A stretch of DNA of 64,000 nt from Metaphire vulgaris (lineage: Eukaryota > Annelida > Clitellata > Crassiclitellata > Megascolecidae), in the NCBI GenBank assembly GCA_018105865.1, contig CM030859.1:2948050-3012049 (forward strand), in the 5' to 3' direction. Numbering within the stretch: position 1 is the first letter of the stretch; every line of letters starts with the position of its first letter. This document shows positions 51,640 through 63,365 of this stretch, piece after piece. The position numbers were made by a program, and so were the translations under genes. The notes under the pieces are model-generated. The model searched no databases and was not told the origin of the DNA. It worked only from the letters and a program-made list of their open reading frames with translations.

Positions 51640-54198
51640 TAGGCTGCGCTAACCGAGTACTGTAGTTTATTACTCGAGTAGTTGGCGAGTAGCTTAACGA
51701 GTACTCGAGTACTCGCGTAAAACCGGAAAGACATGATTTGCAAACGTTACACGTTACATAACACTACGTAACAAAAAAATATTTTTGTTTGTTCCTGGGT
51801 TGATAGCTTGTTTTCCTAGTCCCTTATGCCTAAACTAACTAGAAAACAGTTTTTGTTCCAAACTGAATTTGCTTTTGGGGTCAGGGCAATGATATTTTGA
51901 AATTCGTGTATTATAGAAAACATTCTCGGTTCACATTCAAAGCTGAGCAGACATACTTATTATTCTGGAATATTGCAAGCTGTCCATAAGTTTTTAGATC
52001 TGAACAGAATTTTCTATAACCTTCTGGAATCTTCTAGAACCCTGTTGCACTTTCTGGGAGCTTTCAGTTGCATCCATAGACTTTTAAGAGTGCAGATTTC
52101 TTAAGCCAACGTACTAGTGTATCTTGTTGCTGAGTAAGCGAATAGTGACCAGAAAAATCGATTTAGATGGCATCAAGAGGCTGCTTGCAGCCAGCAAATG
52201 CATTCTGCTACGTTTGCATCGCACTGGTACCCTATGGCTCTGAGCTCCCCATTCCCATTCCTACAGAGAGGGATCAACTGTCTTCAGGGGAGCGTGTCAA
52301 GGCAGACAGCGAGGAAGATATTGCAGATCCTGGATGCAATTGCACAGAAATAGCTGAGATGAGAAAGCCGTACTTCCCCAATCAGAAAGATCTCAACGAC
52401 CTGATCATAGACCTTAGTCTCACCAAGTGCAATGCTGAGCTTCTGGTGTCTAGACTCAAGGACTGGAACTTGTTGGATTGTTGGATGAAAGTGTGCAGGT
52501 GACAGAACAGAGAAGGCGTCACGAACGTTTTCCCAAATTCTTCAGTCAGCTAGATGGGCTGTGCTTCTGCAGCAATGTCACTGGTCTTTTCGCGGCCATA
52601 GCAATCATCTTTATCCTGAATGATGGACCCAATTCATAAAGAGTTCATCCAAGAACCTCAAAGCCATGCTACTTCATAGTGGTAACATGTACTTGTCTCT
52701 CCCCATGGCTCACTTTGTGCACCTACACCTCAGAGAGGATTACACCAGTGTCAAGATGTTGCTGAGTGCCTTGAAGTATGAAAACTATGGCTGTTAAGTC
52801 ATTGGAGACTTCAATATGGTCAAAATGGTGACATTCCTGATGGGTCTGCAAGACGGTTTCACAAAATTTCTTTGGGTTTTCTTTGCCTCTAGAACAACCG
52901 GTACACCGAGGTCTGCGGCCACTATTGTAGAAGGGATTGGCCACAGCTGACCAAGTTCACCACAGGTAAGAACAGCATCAAGTGGGAGCTGCTGATAGAT
53001 CGTCGACCGATGTTCATACATCAAGTTAGGCCTCATCAAGTAATTTGTCACAAGGAATCGGCAGCTTTCAAATACCTCCTAGAGCTTTTCCCACAGCTTT
53101 CGGAGGCAAAAGTCGCAGCTGGCATCTTCGTCGGACCACAGATAAAGAAGATCACACAGTGTGACGTATTCGCCAAGAAGCTGAATAGCATGGAGAAAGG
53201 GTCTTGAAACAGTTTCGTTGCAGTATTGTATGGCTTTCTTGGCAACCACAAGGCTGAAAACTATGAGAGACTGAACCAGTCTCTCATAAAGAACCATGCC
53301 AAAATTAGATGCAAAATGTCCTTGAAAGTACATATTCTTCATGCCCACCTTGACAAATTCAAGGAAAACTTGGGAGCCTACCCAGAGAAGTAAGATGAAC
53401 GCTTTCATCAGGATATGCTGGACTCGGAACGTCGTTACCAGGGACGGTATAACAAACACGTGATGGGGACTATGTCTGAAGTCTTCATTGAGAAAGCTAT
53501 TGACAGTACAGACACAAATCTCGAAAAGCAACTCATTTCTGAATGTTTTTAAGTAATTTTGACTGTTGTTGCTTATTTGCAATTAGTACATAATGTTCAT
53601 TCTCGAGAAGAAAAAATGCACCTTTTTCCATTGTATAAATAAACAACTTTTGTAAGCTGTGCCCATGAAAGCAAATATAATGAAGAATATAGCCATGTTT
53701 GCAGATCCTTTATACATAGGCAACTGAAATATAACACTTAGAAGCCAGGAACAAAAATCGTGTTACATAGTGTAATGCGTATTATTTGCCTCATGGCCCT
53801 CATTTAACCAAAGCAGAACACTAGATACAGTTACATATCAATTTCTTCGGATATTCAAGCGAATTCACGTGTAGTATAACAGAAGTTACAGAACAGAAAC
53901 TATTTTACCGGTACTGGCAAAAAATGTGAGGTCCACACTAGACTTGGCCCACTGTGGGCAACATCTGAACTAACTGGGGCATAACGATTAAGAATAACCT
54001 AAATAAGACTGTTTAGTAATTTGTATCAAATAACAGTAGGCCAAATTTTAATGAAATTCTTTGGCTATTCTTTATTTATCTATTCTATTCTTTATTTAGT
54101 TATTCTATGCGAGTACTCGACTGTCGACTCCAAAAATTTACTAGACTCCAATTTGGAGTCGAGTACTCGCGTTACTCGAGCTACTCGGCGCAGCCCTA
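51640..54198 (+). mobile_element. 2.56-kb TIR element carrying an unfamiliar decayed ORF
   Basis: Left end TAGGCTGCGC and right end GCGCAGCCCTA are inverted; flanks GGTCCGAG and GGTCCGAC (7 of 8). Both subterminal zones carry clustered GAGTACTCG palindromes. The ORF at 52,167-53,552 fills the middle. hAT-like by ends and duplication length, but its protein has none of the hAT motifs I know. Confidence 0.7.
52167..53552 (+). pseudogene. multi-copy metazoan protein of probable TE origin, broken
   Basis: Pieces in shifting frames: PYFPNQKDLNDLIIDLSLTK and ELLVSRLKDWNLL (52,340-52,470), FSQLDGLCFCSNVTGLF (about 52,540), then FVGPQIKKITQCDVFAKKL (53,130) and stretches reading FLGNHKAENY and SLKVHILHAHLDKFKENLG. 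I recall this arrangement from uncharacterised proteins present in many copies in insects, cnidarians and other invertebrates. Function unknown; a transposase is plausible because it sits between TIRs. At least four frame breaks make it inactive. Overlapping minus-strand ORFs are shadows. Confidence 0.55.
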
Positions 54199-54239
54199 GG
54201 TCCGACATAGCCGGTGACAAACCCTGGTAGAGACAGGAG

Positions 54240-54900
54240 GACACACGCACACACACACATTTCCTACCACTGAACAGTTATACATTGACACAGAGGCATA
54301 GCAATTCTTAAAATATTGTGCCAAACTAATTCAACTGTCTGATAGAGTTGAACAAATGATTGAGGTTAAATAAGATGACCTGGCTGGTAACGCATAAATA
54401 TAATTACCCTGTATCTGGTGAAAACAAATTATATGCCTAAGCTTAATCAAGGCCTATATTCTATAGTAGGCCTACATGTCACGAATATTTTCCATTAACC
54501 TACAGTGGTTTGTCAGTTTAATTTTATTACTAATTAAATATTTTTATTATCATTGTGATAATTTAAAATATTCATTTTCATGCTCTATTTTGCTATTTAG
54601 CGCATGTTTTGATGTCATTTTATGCAATTGGTTTGTTTAATAACAGTCTCATTATTTCATTTGAAGATGTAGGCCTATATACTCGATACTTTTGATATAA
54701 AATTGTTTCTTCAATTTGTGTGTTCCCAATAGATAAAAGTAACATCATCAGCAATAGACTAGTTAATAAAAATTTAATCTGATTCAGGGTTGTCCAACTG
54801 GCGGCCCGCGGGCCGGTTTCATCCGGCCCGCCACCGAGTTTCGGGAAAATAACAATTTTAACTATAGGACCGATTATTACCGTTATTTTATAGGACTATA
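54240..54900. other. spacer with one hAT end
   Basis: CAGGGTTGTCCAACTGGCGG and CCCGCGGGCCGG at 54,786 look like a single hAT terminus. The rest is AT-rich with three AGGCCTA cores. Confidence 0.4.
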
Positions 54901-55055
54901 CAGGGTTGGAGTTGCCGGGAGGTTGGGGAGGGGGGTTTAACCCCAGCTAACTTTGCAACCCTCCCAAAAATCGCATATCGGGTACATGCAGTTCCTGTCA
55001 TTCATTGAATTTCAGTCCTTAACCCCCCAGCTCAAATTTCACAACTCCAACACTG
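54901..55055. mobile_element. hAT MITE, CAGKGTTGGAGTT family
   Basis: CAGGGTTGGAGTTGCC .. CAACTCCAACACTG with exact flank GGACTATA; short relative of 22,542. Confidence 0.85.
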
Positions 55056-55145
55056 GGACTATACTAAGACTAAGAGCCTATAAGAGGTTACCAAATTGCT
55101 TACATATCCACACTCCACAGGTGACGGCTGTTATTAAGCTTACTT

Positions 55146-55332
55146 CAATGTTTATTTTAGCCACCTTGACATTGGGGGAAGGATTTTGAAATGTTTGAGA
55201 GGGACAAGGTCTGAGCCTCCACACTTGGGGGAAATTTCCATCCCCCAGCCAACATATAAAAATTTTGGAGGAAATTTTAAAACTGGGGAGGGAATTGCCC
55301 CCCCCCCCAGAGAAGGCCTAGAATAAACACTG
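55146..55332. mobile_element. hAT MITE, CAGTGTTTAWTCTAG family
   Basis: CAATGTTTATTTTAGCC .. CTAGAATAAACACTG, exact flank GCTTACTT. Confidence 0.85.
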
Positions 55333-55479
55333 GCTTACTTACTTGCTACTTATTACTGACTTAGCCAGCCTGCTTACATTTACAACTTCTGGTATTTGAA
55401 ATTTCTAGGAAATTCGTTTTTTAGCTATAATGTCAAATTTTGCAGCTGTATATACTGTAGGCCTATATCCGAACTTAAT

Positions 55480-56093
55480 CATCTCACCAATGCATGGAGG
55501 CAGCAAAAAAGGGTAACCAAATGCTAGGAATGATGAAAACGACAATAGTGAGTCGAGACAAAGATATAATCATAAAACTTTATAAGTCATTAGTAAGGCC
55601 TCATCTAGAATACTGTGTTCAGGCATGGAATCCATTCTTCAAAAAGATATAGAGCTTTTAGAAAAAAAGTGCAAAGACGAGCAACGAAGATGGTCAATGG
55701 GTGCCATAATTTAAGCTGCGAAAAAGACTTCAATATTGTGGACTGACAACATTAGAAAGGAGAAGAGAGAAAGAGAGGGGGGTTGATAGAAACATACAAA
55801 ATAATGACTGGGAAAGTAAATGTGCCATACGAACGATTCTTTACATTGGCACACTATAGCAGCACTAGAGGCCACAAATGCAAATTGTTTAAGCAGAGGG
55901 TTGGTCCAAGAAAGAAAAATAAGTTTAGTGCAAGGGTTGTGGACAAATGGAACAGTTTGGACGAGGTGGGAGTGACAGTGGAAACAGTAAACGGATTCAA
56001 AGGCTATCTCGATAAACTAGGCTATTGAATGCAGATGGTTACATCAGTGGTTTTCACACAGGCTTACTTGGCCTCCTAAACCACTTAAAATCG

Positions 56094-56134
<41 letters not shown>
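55480..56134 (+). pseudogene. CR1-like LINE, second copy
   Basis: Starts inside ORF2 (CCAATGCATGGAGGCAGCAA) and runs to the same untranslated tail and (ATT)n as the copy at 49,515. From 55,590 to 56,060 the two copies are almost identical. Frame broken near 55,640. Confidence 0.78.
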
Positions 56135-56136
<2 letters not shown>

Positions 56137-56417
56137 AGTTATGGCATGCAATAGATGCTGCGGTGTCAAAAATCAATGAACCCAAGTTCGCGGACCCGAG
56201 CACGGCCGCCGTCAGTCCTTCAATTTAAGGGGTCTATGCTACGTATACTGAAGTTCTACAGTTCCTTGCTGCTACCCCTCTCCTACTCTGACTTGTACCC
56301 TTGCACCCCGATGGAGTTAGACTTGCGGTCTGTCTGCGAAGTAGCCTGACCACTTCCCCTCTCCTACTCTGACTGATTTATGGAATTGGGGCATATGGAT
56401 ATGTAGAATCTACGATA

Positions 56418-56604
56418 CAGTGTTTATTCTAGGCCTTCTCTGTGGGGGGGGGAATTTCCTCCCCAAAGTTTTAAAATTCCCCAAATTTTTTATATGTTGG
56501 CTGGGGGATAGAGATTTTCCCCCAAAAGTGTGGAGACAGACTTTGTCTCCCCCCCAAACATTTCAAAATCACCCCCAATGTCAAGGTGGCTAGAATAAAC
56601 ACTG
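56418..56604. mobile_element. hAT MITE, CAGTGTTTAWTCTAG family
   Basis: CAGTGTTTATTCTAGGCC .. CTAGAATAAACACTG, exact flank CTACGATA. Confidence 0.87.
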
Positions 56605-56614
56605 CTACGATACC

Positions 56615-56854
56615 CAAGGCCCGTACGAAGTGGGGGTGCAGAGAGTGCAGCTGCACCCCCTGGAAAAATGTAGGGTGACCTTTTTGCTTGTCAAGGTATT
56701 TTTAGAGTGAAATTGGGCGTTGGCGACCTTTTTTTTGCTTGTCAAGGCATTTTTGGTGTCGACAACCTCTTTTGCTTATCAAGGATTTGAAAGAGCAAAC
56801 TTTTACCTGGAGAAAATCTGCATCCCCTGACGAGAATTCGTTCCGACACCACGG
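56615..56854. mobile_element. hAT-like MITE abutting the previous one
   Basis: Exact flank ACGATACC on both sides, overlapping the neighbour's duplication. Ends CAAGGCCCGTACGAAG and TTCGTTCCGACACCACGG are only roughly inverted. Two TTTTGCTTGTCAAGG motifs inside. Confidence 0.7.
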
Positions 56855-56929
56855 ACGATACCTGCTTTTGAAAGCGCTCTAGAAGTTCACTATATTTTAC
56901 TTTCTTACTTCTACATAACAAAGCTCTAT

Positions 56930-57038
56930 GTCTATAGCTATTTGAAGAAAGATTGAGCGCATGAGAATAAGCAGCTACTGCTGTGCTGCTTTCCGGGGCG
57001 CTGTAGAAGTTTACGAGATTTTACTTTACTTTACTTAC
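56930..57038 (+). mobile_element. LINE 3'-end fragment (L2/CR1-like)
   Basis: GAATAAGCAGCTACTGCTGT, GGGGCGCTGTAGAAG and ACGAGATTTTACTTTAC; same tail as 14,200-14,285. Confidence 0.65.
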
Positions 57039-57087
57039 TGTCACTCCTCTGTTGGAGGCTGGAGCCTCGGAGACGCGCATGCTCCGC

Positions 57088-57158
57088 ACATTTAACGAAT
57101 GGGCACTTCCAAAAATAGACTCCGCGTCTATTTTTGGAAGTGCCCATTCGTTAAATGT
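57088..57158. repeat. perfect 33-bp hairpin, 5-base loop
   Basis: Arms 57,088-57,120 and 57,126-57,158 are exactly complementary (ACATTTAACGAATGGGCACT onward); loop TCCGC. Confidence 0.95.
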
Positions 57159-57399
57159 CTCTTATGCATTACATAAAGCGGAATGTAGCCTAATTTCTTT
57201 AGTTTGTGAACATGCAAAAGTGAATCTTCATTATGAAAAATGACTCCTTATTGGAACATTTATACCAAATGTACGTAGAACTCAACTTCAAAGGGCGAAT
57301 CTGTTTCCTAAAAAGCATACATTACTGCAATCGGTGCAATTCTGCCTCTGTGCAGTTCTGCGGCTTCTGCTTACCGACAAAGTAGGCGGACCTAAAGCG

Positions 57400-57516
57400 A
57401 CCAAATCGGTATTATTAATCTAAAAATTGAATCGTAAAAATTGAATCGTTTATTCGTTGACCGTCGCAACAGCGATTCGCTCGTGCTAAAGATTTAGGCA
57501 ACACGGTGCACCATAG
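57400..57516 (+). other. first-exon-like segment, unit 4 copy a
   Basis: AAATTGAATCGTTTATTCGT, CGTCGCAACAGCGATTCGCT, AAAGATTTAGGCAACACGG, donor CCATAG|GTAAGA. Nearly repeats at 59,520-59,609. Confidence 0.4.
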
Positions 57517-58179
57517 GTAAGAATACTTTCCTTGTAAATACTCTTGCAAATTCTCTATTAAAATTTGCCTACAACGTGCATTGGCGTTCTCGCCGATGGT
57601 AGAATTTATCTCAGGCTCGCAGCTTAACGATTTGCTATGCAACAGTCATTAGACATTGGTAGGGCCTAATCGCTTGGCAAGACCGGAATTATGACATTTA
57701 AACATGCAATCTGATTGTCAAGAAATTTCTTAGAATTTCCTTTTAAACGTGGTACTATTTACATCTTGTTTTTGTGTCACGATGATCGGAGAGCGACGGG
57801 CGGGGCTTAGATGGCCGTTACACAAGGCAATTAAATACCAAAGGCCGGCCAGGAACCCCTCTTTTGCATACAGGTCAAGTAGGCGTGGCTATATGACGTC
57901 ACTGGTGGATTGGAGTGACTGTTGCTACTGAGAATCCGTATCTAAGACTGTAAATGTACCTTTTCTTTTTATAACAATTTTATTTCTTAAACTTCACAAA
58001 CGTTTAGAAATACCAACCATCTTCCTGTATGAATGTGGTATAGTTGATTTTGTAAAGTTTAGATTGGAAAACATCAACTATAAAGAGTATAAGCATTACA
58101 ACAACCAAGCAAAAGCAAGAGAATGTTTCAAATGTAGGCCCTATCTACATGTAGGAATGTTTTAGTTTGTTTATTGAAT

Positions 58180-58509
58180 CAGTGTTTACTCTAGCCACCT
58201 TGACATTGGTGGGAATTTTAAAATGTTTGGGGGACAAGGTCTAAGTCTCCAAAAACCTTGACAAGCAAAAAAGGTTATCTTATCTTCCTTTTAAAATGGG
58301 CTGGCAAGCAAAAAAGGTCATCCTTCAAACCTCCCTAATATTTCGAATGCCCTGCCAAGCAAAGTATTGTCATCCTTACATTTTCCCCTTCAAAACAATA
58401 AAAGGCCCCCGTCGAAGCACATCCCCATGCAACATATTAAAAATTTGGGGGAATTTTAAAACTTGGGGGTGAGGAATTCCTCCCCAGAGAAGGCCTAGAA
58501 TAAACACTG
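58180..58509. mobile_element. hAT MITE, CAGTGTTTAWTCTAG family
   Basis: CAGTGTTTACTCTAGCC .. CTAGAATAAACACTG; flanks TATTGAAT and CCTTGAAT (6 of 8). Confidence 0.75.
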
Positions 58510-58543
58510 CCTTGAATAAAGTAATTAATTTGAAATATGTAAG

Positions 58544-58987
58544 CATGGGCGTAAAACACGGGGGACGGTCCCCCAATAATTAGTTGGCGGGCGACAGAGT
58601 ATCAATTATCCTCCCAATGCTTTGCGCTAATGCGCTATATTGTAAAAAAATTCTATCCTCCCCATGATATTGATGCCAGAATGACGCAAAATCCGCATTC
58701 ACTCATTTCGGATGACCTTTTTTGCTTGTCAGCAGGGTTTTTGGAGGGGGGAAAATAGAAAAATATCAGGATGACTTTTTTTTGCTTGTCAAGACTTTTT
58801 CAGAGACGAAAGGGGGTCTGACTTTATCGACGACCCCCTAACGTCTTAACGTATTTCATGGGCGATTTAAAGTCCCCACCATGATATGCAATAATCTCCC
58901 ATAATGGAGGGGGATTTTTATATTTCTGGGGTCAACTTTTAAAGTTATTCTCCCCCCTCCAATGTTGACGCCAGGTTTACGCCACTG
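58544..58987. mobile_element. hAT MITE, CATGGGCGTAAA ends
   Basis: CATGGGCGTAAAACAC .. GGTTTACGCCACTG; flanks TATGTAAG and TATGCAAG (7 of 8). Carries two TTTTGCTTGTCA motifs. Confidence 0.75.
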
Positions 58988-59389
58988 TATGCAAGTAACA
59001 GTTAGATGGTATTAAAGCAGACAAATATATTTAGTTTCTGTAGTAAAGAAATGACTGATAGCACCGTTTAATCCACGTTTTACAGTGTGGCATCTTTCTG
59101 AAATCGATGCAATGAAACGATGCTGTAGGCCCCCCTTACGTGATCGTCTGTCTTCCACGTGTTCTTACAATTTGCAACGGCACAATTTTGTGGCATTTTA
59201 TCATATACACTTAGCCTGACTGTCTAAGTACTGTCAATATACTATTACTAACTTTTATCAACAAATATAAAAATAACTGTATTCCTTTAATATATTACAA
59301 CGACTGGCTGTATTCCTTTAACATTGCAAACGGCTGGCTGTTCCCAATCCCCCACTGACGTCATAATGGGCGGGGTTTGAGATAATGAG

Positions 59390-59609
59390 GCAGCAGTACA
59401 GCAATGTGAACTAGCCTGTTAGCAACTTAGCATTAAACAGTCTTGGGCCATGGCTGAATCAGAGCCTTGGCTAAGCCCGGAATTGCTCGGAGTCAGAGGT
59501 AAAGTGACCGAGTTTGTGTTATTATTCTACAAATTGAATCGTGTATTCGTTGATCGTCGCAACAGCGATTCGCTCGTGCTAAAGATTTAGGCAACACGGT
59601 GCACCATAA
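59390..59609 (+). other. first-exon-like segment, unit 4 copy b
   Basis: As 57,400 but the donor is altered to CCATAA|GTAGAA. Just before it, an ATG at 59,450 opens MAESEPWLSPELLGVRG at a GTAAAG donor-like site, a possible short coding exon. Confidence 0.35.
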
Positions 59610-59959
59610 GTAGAAATAATTTCCTTGTAAATAATCTTGAAAATTCTCGATTAAAATGTGCCTACAAAAACGTGCATCTCGCCGCACGATGGTTGGCCTA
59701 GAATTTAGCGCAGTTTAACGATTTGCTATGAAACAGTCGTTAGACATTGGTAATCGCTTGGCAAGACAGGAATTATGACATTTAAACGTCTGAAATTCTG
59801 TCGACATGCAATCCGATTGTCAAGAAATTTCTTAGGATTTCCTTTTAAACGTGGTACTGTATACATCTTGTGTTTGTGTTACAACGAGCGGGGCGGGGCT
59901 TAGATGGCCAGGATAAGGATGTTAGATGTAATGAATATTCATAACTGCTGGCAAGTATT

Positions 59960-60330
59960 TGGGAGTAAGTAAGTAAAATCTCGTGTATTTATACAGCGCC
60001 TTGATAAGCACAACAGTAGCTGCTTATTCTTAGGCGCTCAACCTTTCTTAAAATAGCTATGGGAACGGTATAAGATCAGTCAGGCAATAGTCAACATCCG
60101 AAGGGCAGTGAGGCTAGGTTGTTACAGCTATGGAGGAAATGGTTTTAGAAAAGGAAGGATTTAAGCTTAGACCTGAAGACTTGAGGAGATAATGCGGGAA
60201 TTATAGGAAATGAGGACTCAGATTTTATTGTTTGAAAGTGTTCAAGTGTGCGGAGGGAAGCTGGGATCGAGTTCAGGTGCGGCGTGTGAGAAGCCACGGT
60301 TGCAAATTTTCAGGGATGACTGAAGCGCGG
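59960..60330 (-). mobile_element. LINE 3' fragment (L2/CR1-like)
   Basis: The minus strand reproduces the 3' tail and the last coding part of the LINE at 13.2-14.5 kb. Confidence 0.6.
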
Positions 60331-60349
60331 GCTTCAGACTAATTTTTCA

Positions 60350-60680
60350 GATTATCCGCCAAAAGGGGCGGGATGCTAGCAGAGTGGTAACAACGTTGGA
60401 CGATAGAACACGAGTTCTCGAAATTCGAGACCCGTAGGAGCCATAAGGTCAACTCAGCCTTACTCGCTAGACAGCGGTGGTAAAATAAGGACCAGTGGAA
60501 AGAAACTGCGATAAGTCAAAACAGTTATGTTACGTCAGTGGTTTTCACACAGGCTTACTTAGCCTCCTAAACCACTTAAAATCACATTATTATTATTATT
60601 ACGCGATACACTAGCCCGGCATCCGTGGTATTGCATGCCTGGCAGAGCCGCCCTATATGAACCCTTGAGGTTCGGGGAGG
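60350..60680 (+). repeat. SINE of unit 4 with LINE tail inserted
   Basis: GCAGAGTGGTAACAACGTTG, TTCGAGACCCGTAGGAG and the CTCGCTAGACAGCGG body, split at 60,530-60,602 by a solo CR1-like 3' end with (ATT)n. Confidence 0.6.
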
Positions 60681-60800
60681 ACTTTTTTGACTTCTCCACC
60701 AAAGGGCCAATGCTAAAATTTGAAATTGTCGCTGTAAGGGAATTTCGATCGCATAGACTATAATAATGCCTCAATGATATCAACATTCTAGGCCTATTGG

Positions 60801-60981
60801 CAGGGCCATATTAAGGCGGGGGCTGAAGCTCCAGGACCACCATGAAAAATAGGCCCACCGTTTTTAGCATTGCTTTCACCGTTTTCGCAGTTTCTTTTGG
60901 CATTTTTCACACTTTCACCGTTTTAGCGTCTCTTTATTCATGATAAGCCAAAGCATGAAGTACGCACGCGATGTACTGATG

Positions 60982-61060
<79 letters not shown>

Positions 61061-61933
61061 GATCGGCTGAAATTCTAGGATATTTTCTGTCGAACACCAG
61101 ACCACTGATCAGACAACAGTTACAGTGGACCAGTGGTGTGTGTAAACTTGTAGACCCTATTCACCTAAAGATATTTGAACCGTTTGTTTATGGGAAAGGA
61201 TAGTTTTTAAAGACTGACTTTTATCACAACGTTGCATGAATTATTTAATAGCCGAGAAGAAAATTTTGTGTGACTTATCGTGTAATTGTTAAAATTTATT
61301 CCAAACCAAAATTTATTCCAAACCCAACTACAATTTTTAAATTTCACAAAATAAAAGTAAATAGCAGTGTCTGTGATATTAATTTAACAATTTATAGGCC
61401 TATGCGGGGCAATACTGTTATATATAGGGCCTAAACCGATTATAAATATGTAAATAAATATGATTATACGACATAGGCCTATATGGAGCTAAATGTAATA
61501 TTTTGAAAACAAGTCAAATAATAACAAAAGCCTGTGTAAAAGTGGGCTGCCGTTTCTAAGTTCCCCGAGCAAAATAGCTAAAATTGTTAAAATTAATTTG
61601 AAAAATGATAAAATAAAATTTTAATTTAAACAGTTGGAAATTTTAATCTTAATTAAAATTTAAAAATTATAAAATATAATTTAATTTTAAACTAAAATTT
61701 TAAGATAAAATTGCTAAATTTTTAAACTTGAAAAATTGCTAAAATTGCTTTAAAACAAAAATGGTTAAAATTGCCAAAACAGGCCCCTAAATACTTGCTA
61801 AAATAGACCCCTTAAAGTTAGAAATGGGCCCCTTAAAAATAGACCCCTCAAAATAGGCCCCCTTAAAATTGCTAAAATAGGCCCCCATAAAATATGCAGC
61901 CCTAGGCTCACTCGGACCTTGATCTGGTCCTGC
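60801..61933. mobile_element. 1.1-kb TIR insertion in unit 4
   Basis: Bounded by GCCTATTGG on both sides; ends CAGGGCCATATTAAGG and CCTTGATCTGGTCCTG. Units 1 and 2 keep the empty site. It contains a (CA)n run at 60,985-61,055 and AAAATAGGCCCC repeats. Confidence 0.7.
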
Positions 61934-62097
61934 GCCTATTGGTCATAATCGAAGGAAGCTTACAAACTATAAGTAAAAGTTAAACTGGCGGCACGCTTAT
62001 ATGAAGTGAAGAATCATTAATTAATTAATAAAAATTATTAACACTTTTGCAATTGCATAGTAGGCCTACAACATTTGTGATGCTAATACCATCCTAG

Positions 62098-62829
62098 GGG
62101 GCTTCCCATTAATTGCGTCAACGATTTTTAAGCAATTTTTGACCCCCTGTCAAAAATTGTCAAACTTTCAGTGCCTCTTAAGAATACTGGTATGTCAAAA
62201 ATGTTGGACCCCTACAAGCTAAATTTTTTTAAAATTGTTTATTAAAAGCTTTAAGAATGACCATTTGACACTTTGAATTCGAACAGGGACGTAGCCAGGA
62301 ATTTGATTTGGGAGTATAAATATTTATGGGGGGTATAAATCTTAACTATAGACCATATAAACCACATATAAATCACAGAAATAACTTGAAGGTAGACTGA
62401 TTGGGGTGGGTGGGTGGGTATATATACCGATATACTCCCTGTCACTATGCCCTTGAATTCGAGCTTCTATCACCTTTCCACTGTGAAGTCAAATGTTCCT
62501 CATTTGTTATTAGGCATAGTCACTGACAGTGGCGTAGCCAGGATTTCCGGAAGGGGGGTTAGGAGAAAAAGGGTCGTCGATAACCGTCAAGGGGTTTTCA
62601 CCCCAAAATCACCTCAAGAAAATAAAAATTGCATGGGAATATGTAAAAACATTTGTGCCAACCCCCAAAACCCCCTGGTCATTGATTCGTTAAATTCAGG
62701 TCAATAATTTCCTATATTTTAAGTTTATTGTAAAAATGAAAATGTTGACATCAAATTATCTTGATCCCTTCCCATGTCAACAATTGTCAAACTTTCTCGA
62801 ACTCCTCCCTATTTTGTTGACGTTATTAA
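62098..62829. mobile_element. GGCTGTCC-type element with nested TIR element
   Basis: GGGGGCTTCCCATTAATTGC .. TTATTAATGGACAGCCTC inserted where units 1 and 2 read CTAATARCAG. A CAGGGACGTAGCCAGGA element (about 62,283-62,452; both sides TTGAATTCGA) lies inside, and CAGTGGCGTAGCCAGGA at 62,527 starts another. Confidence 0.6.
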
Positions 62830-62889
62830 TGGACAGCCTCTATTAACAGCTCTGGGCCTCTTTCAAATTGACTACTATATGAACATTTT

Positions 62890-62987
62890 TTGTTGTAAGC
62901 TTAACTGATGTTGTAGGAAGTGGAACAAAGCAACTAAAGAGTTTTCTGGTGGATGAAAACGTCAACCAGAAAGAACAAAGTTTGAGG
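62890..62987 (+). other. upstream exon-like block of unit 4
   Basis: AACTGATGTTGTAGGAAGTG, AACGTCAACCAGAAAG and AACAAAGTTTGAG end at GTAAGAATTGG. Confidence 0.4.
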
Positions 62988-63126
62988 TAAGAATTGGTGC
63001 CATAATTCCGAATTTTATTGAAGATTCTTGCAAATTCTTTTGACTGATCAGAATAAATGTCAACTACTAATCACTGTTATACCTGCTTGGTTACTAAATG
63101 CATATAATTATTTTACTTATTCACAG

Positions 63127-63365
63127 ACTTAGCAGGAAAGCATATGGCAGCTGAACCTCCAACTCCGCCTCCAATACAAGTGTGTGACGGTGATAAACAA
63201 GATAATCCTACGCTTGTAGAGGAAGATGTAGGAGAACAGAACATCTTGCGTGTAACCAACTTACACCAACTGAGAAATGTACAAATGAGATCACCTGTGA
63301 ATATAATAAATGCTCCAAATGCACCATATGGGCCACCGGCACCATTTATGGGAGGACCAAATTAA
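63127..63365 (+). CDS. small acidic proline-rich protein, copy C (73 aa)
   Basis: Unrecognised family. Acceptor TATTCACAG, ATG at 63,144: MAAEPPTPPPIQVCDGDKQD, then LVEEDVGEQNILRVTNLHQL, QMRSPVNIINAPNAP and a GGPN end. Same length as copy A with many substitutions but no stop or frameshift, despite divergence greater than A against B. One Cys is unique to this copy. The upstream block has a canonical GTAAGA donor. No signal or membrane segment. Confidence 0.48.

Noticed and set aside
52723..53582. Minus-strand ORFs of 67-167 codons
   Set aside because: They are the opposite strand of the decayed plus-strand protein at 52,167-53,552.
60915..61203. ORFs with poly-Val-Cys or poly-Thr-His
   Set aside because: Translation of the (CA)n microsatellite on either strand.
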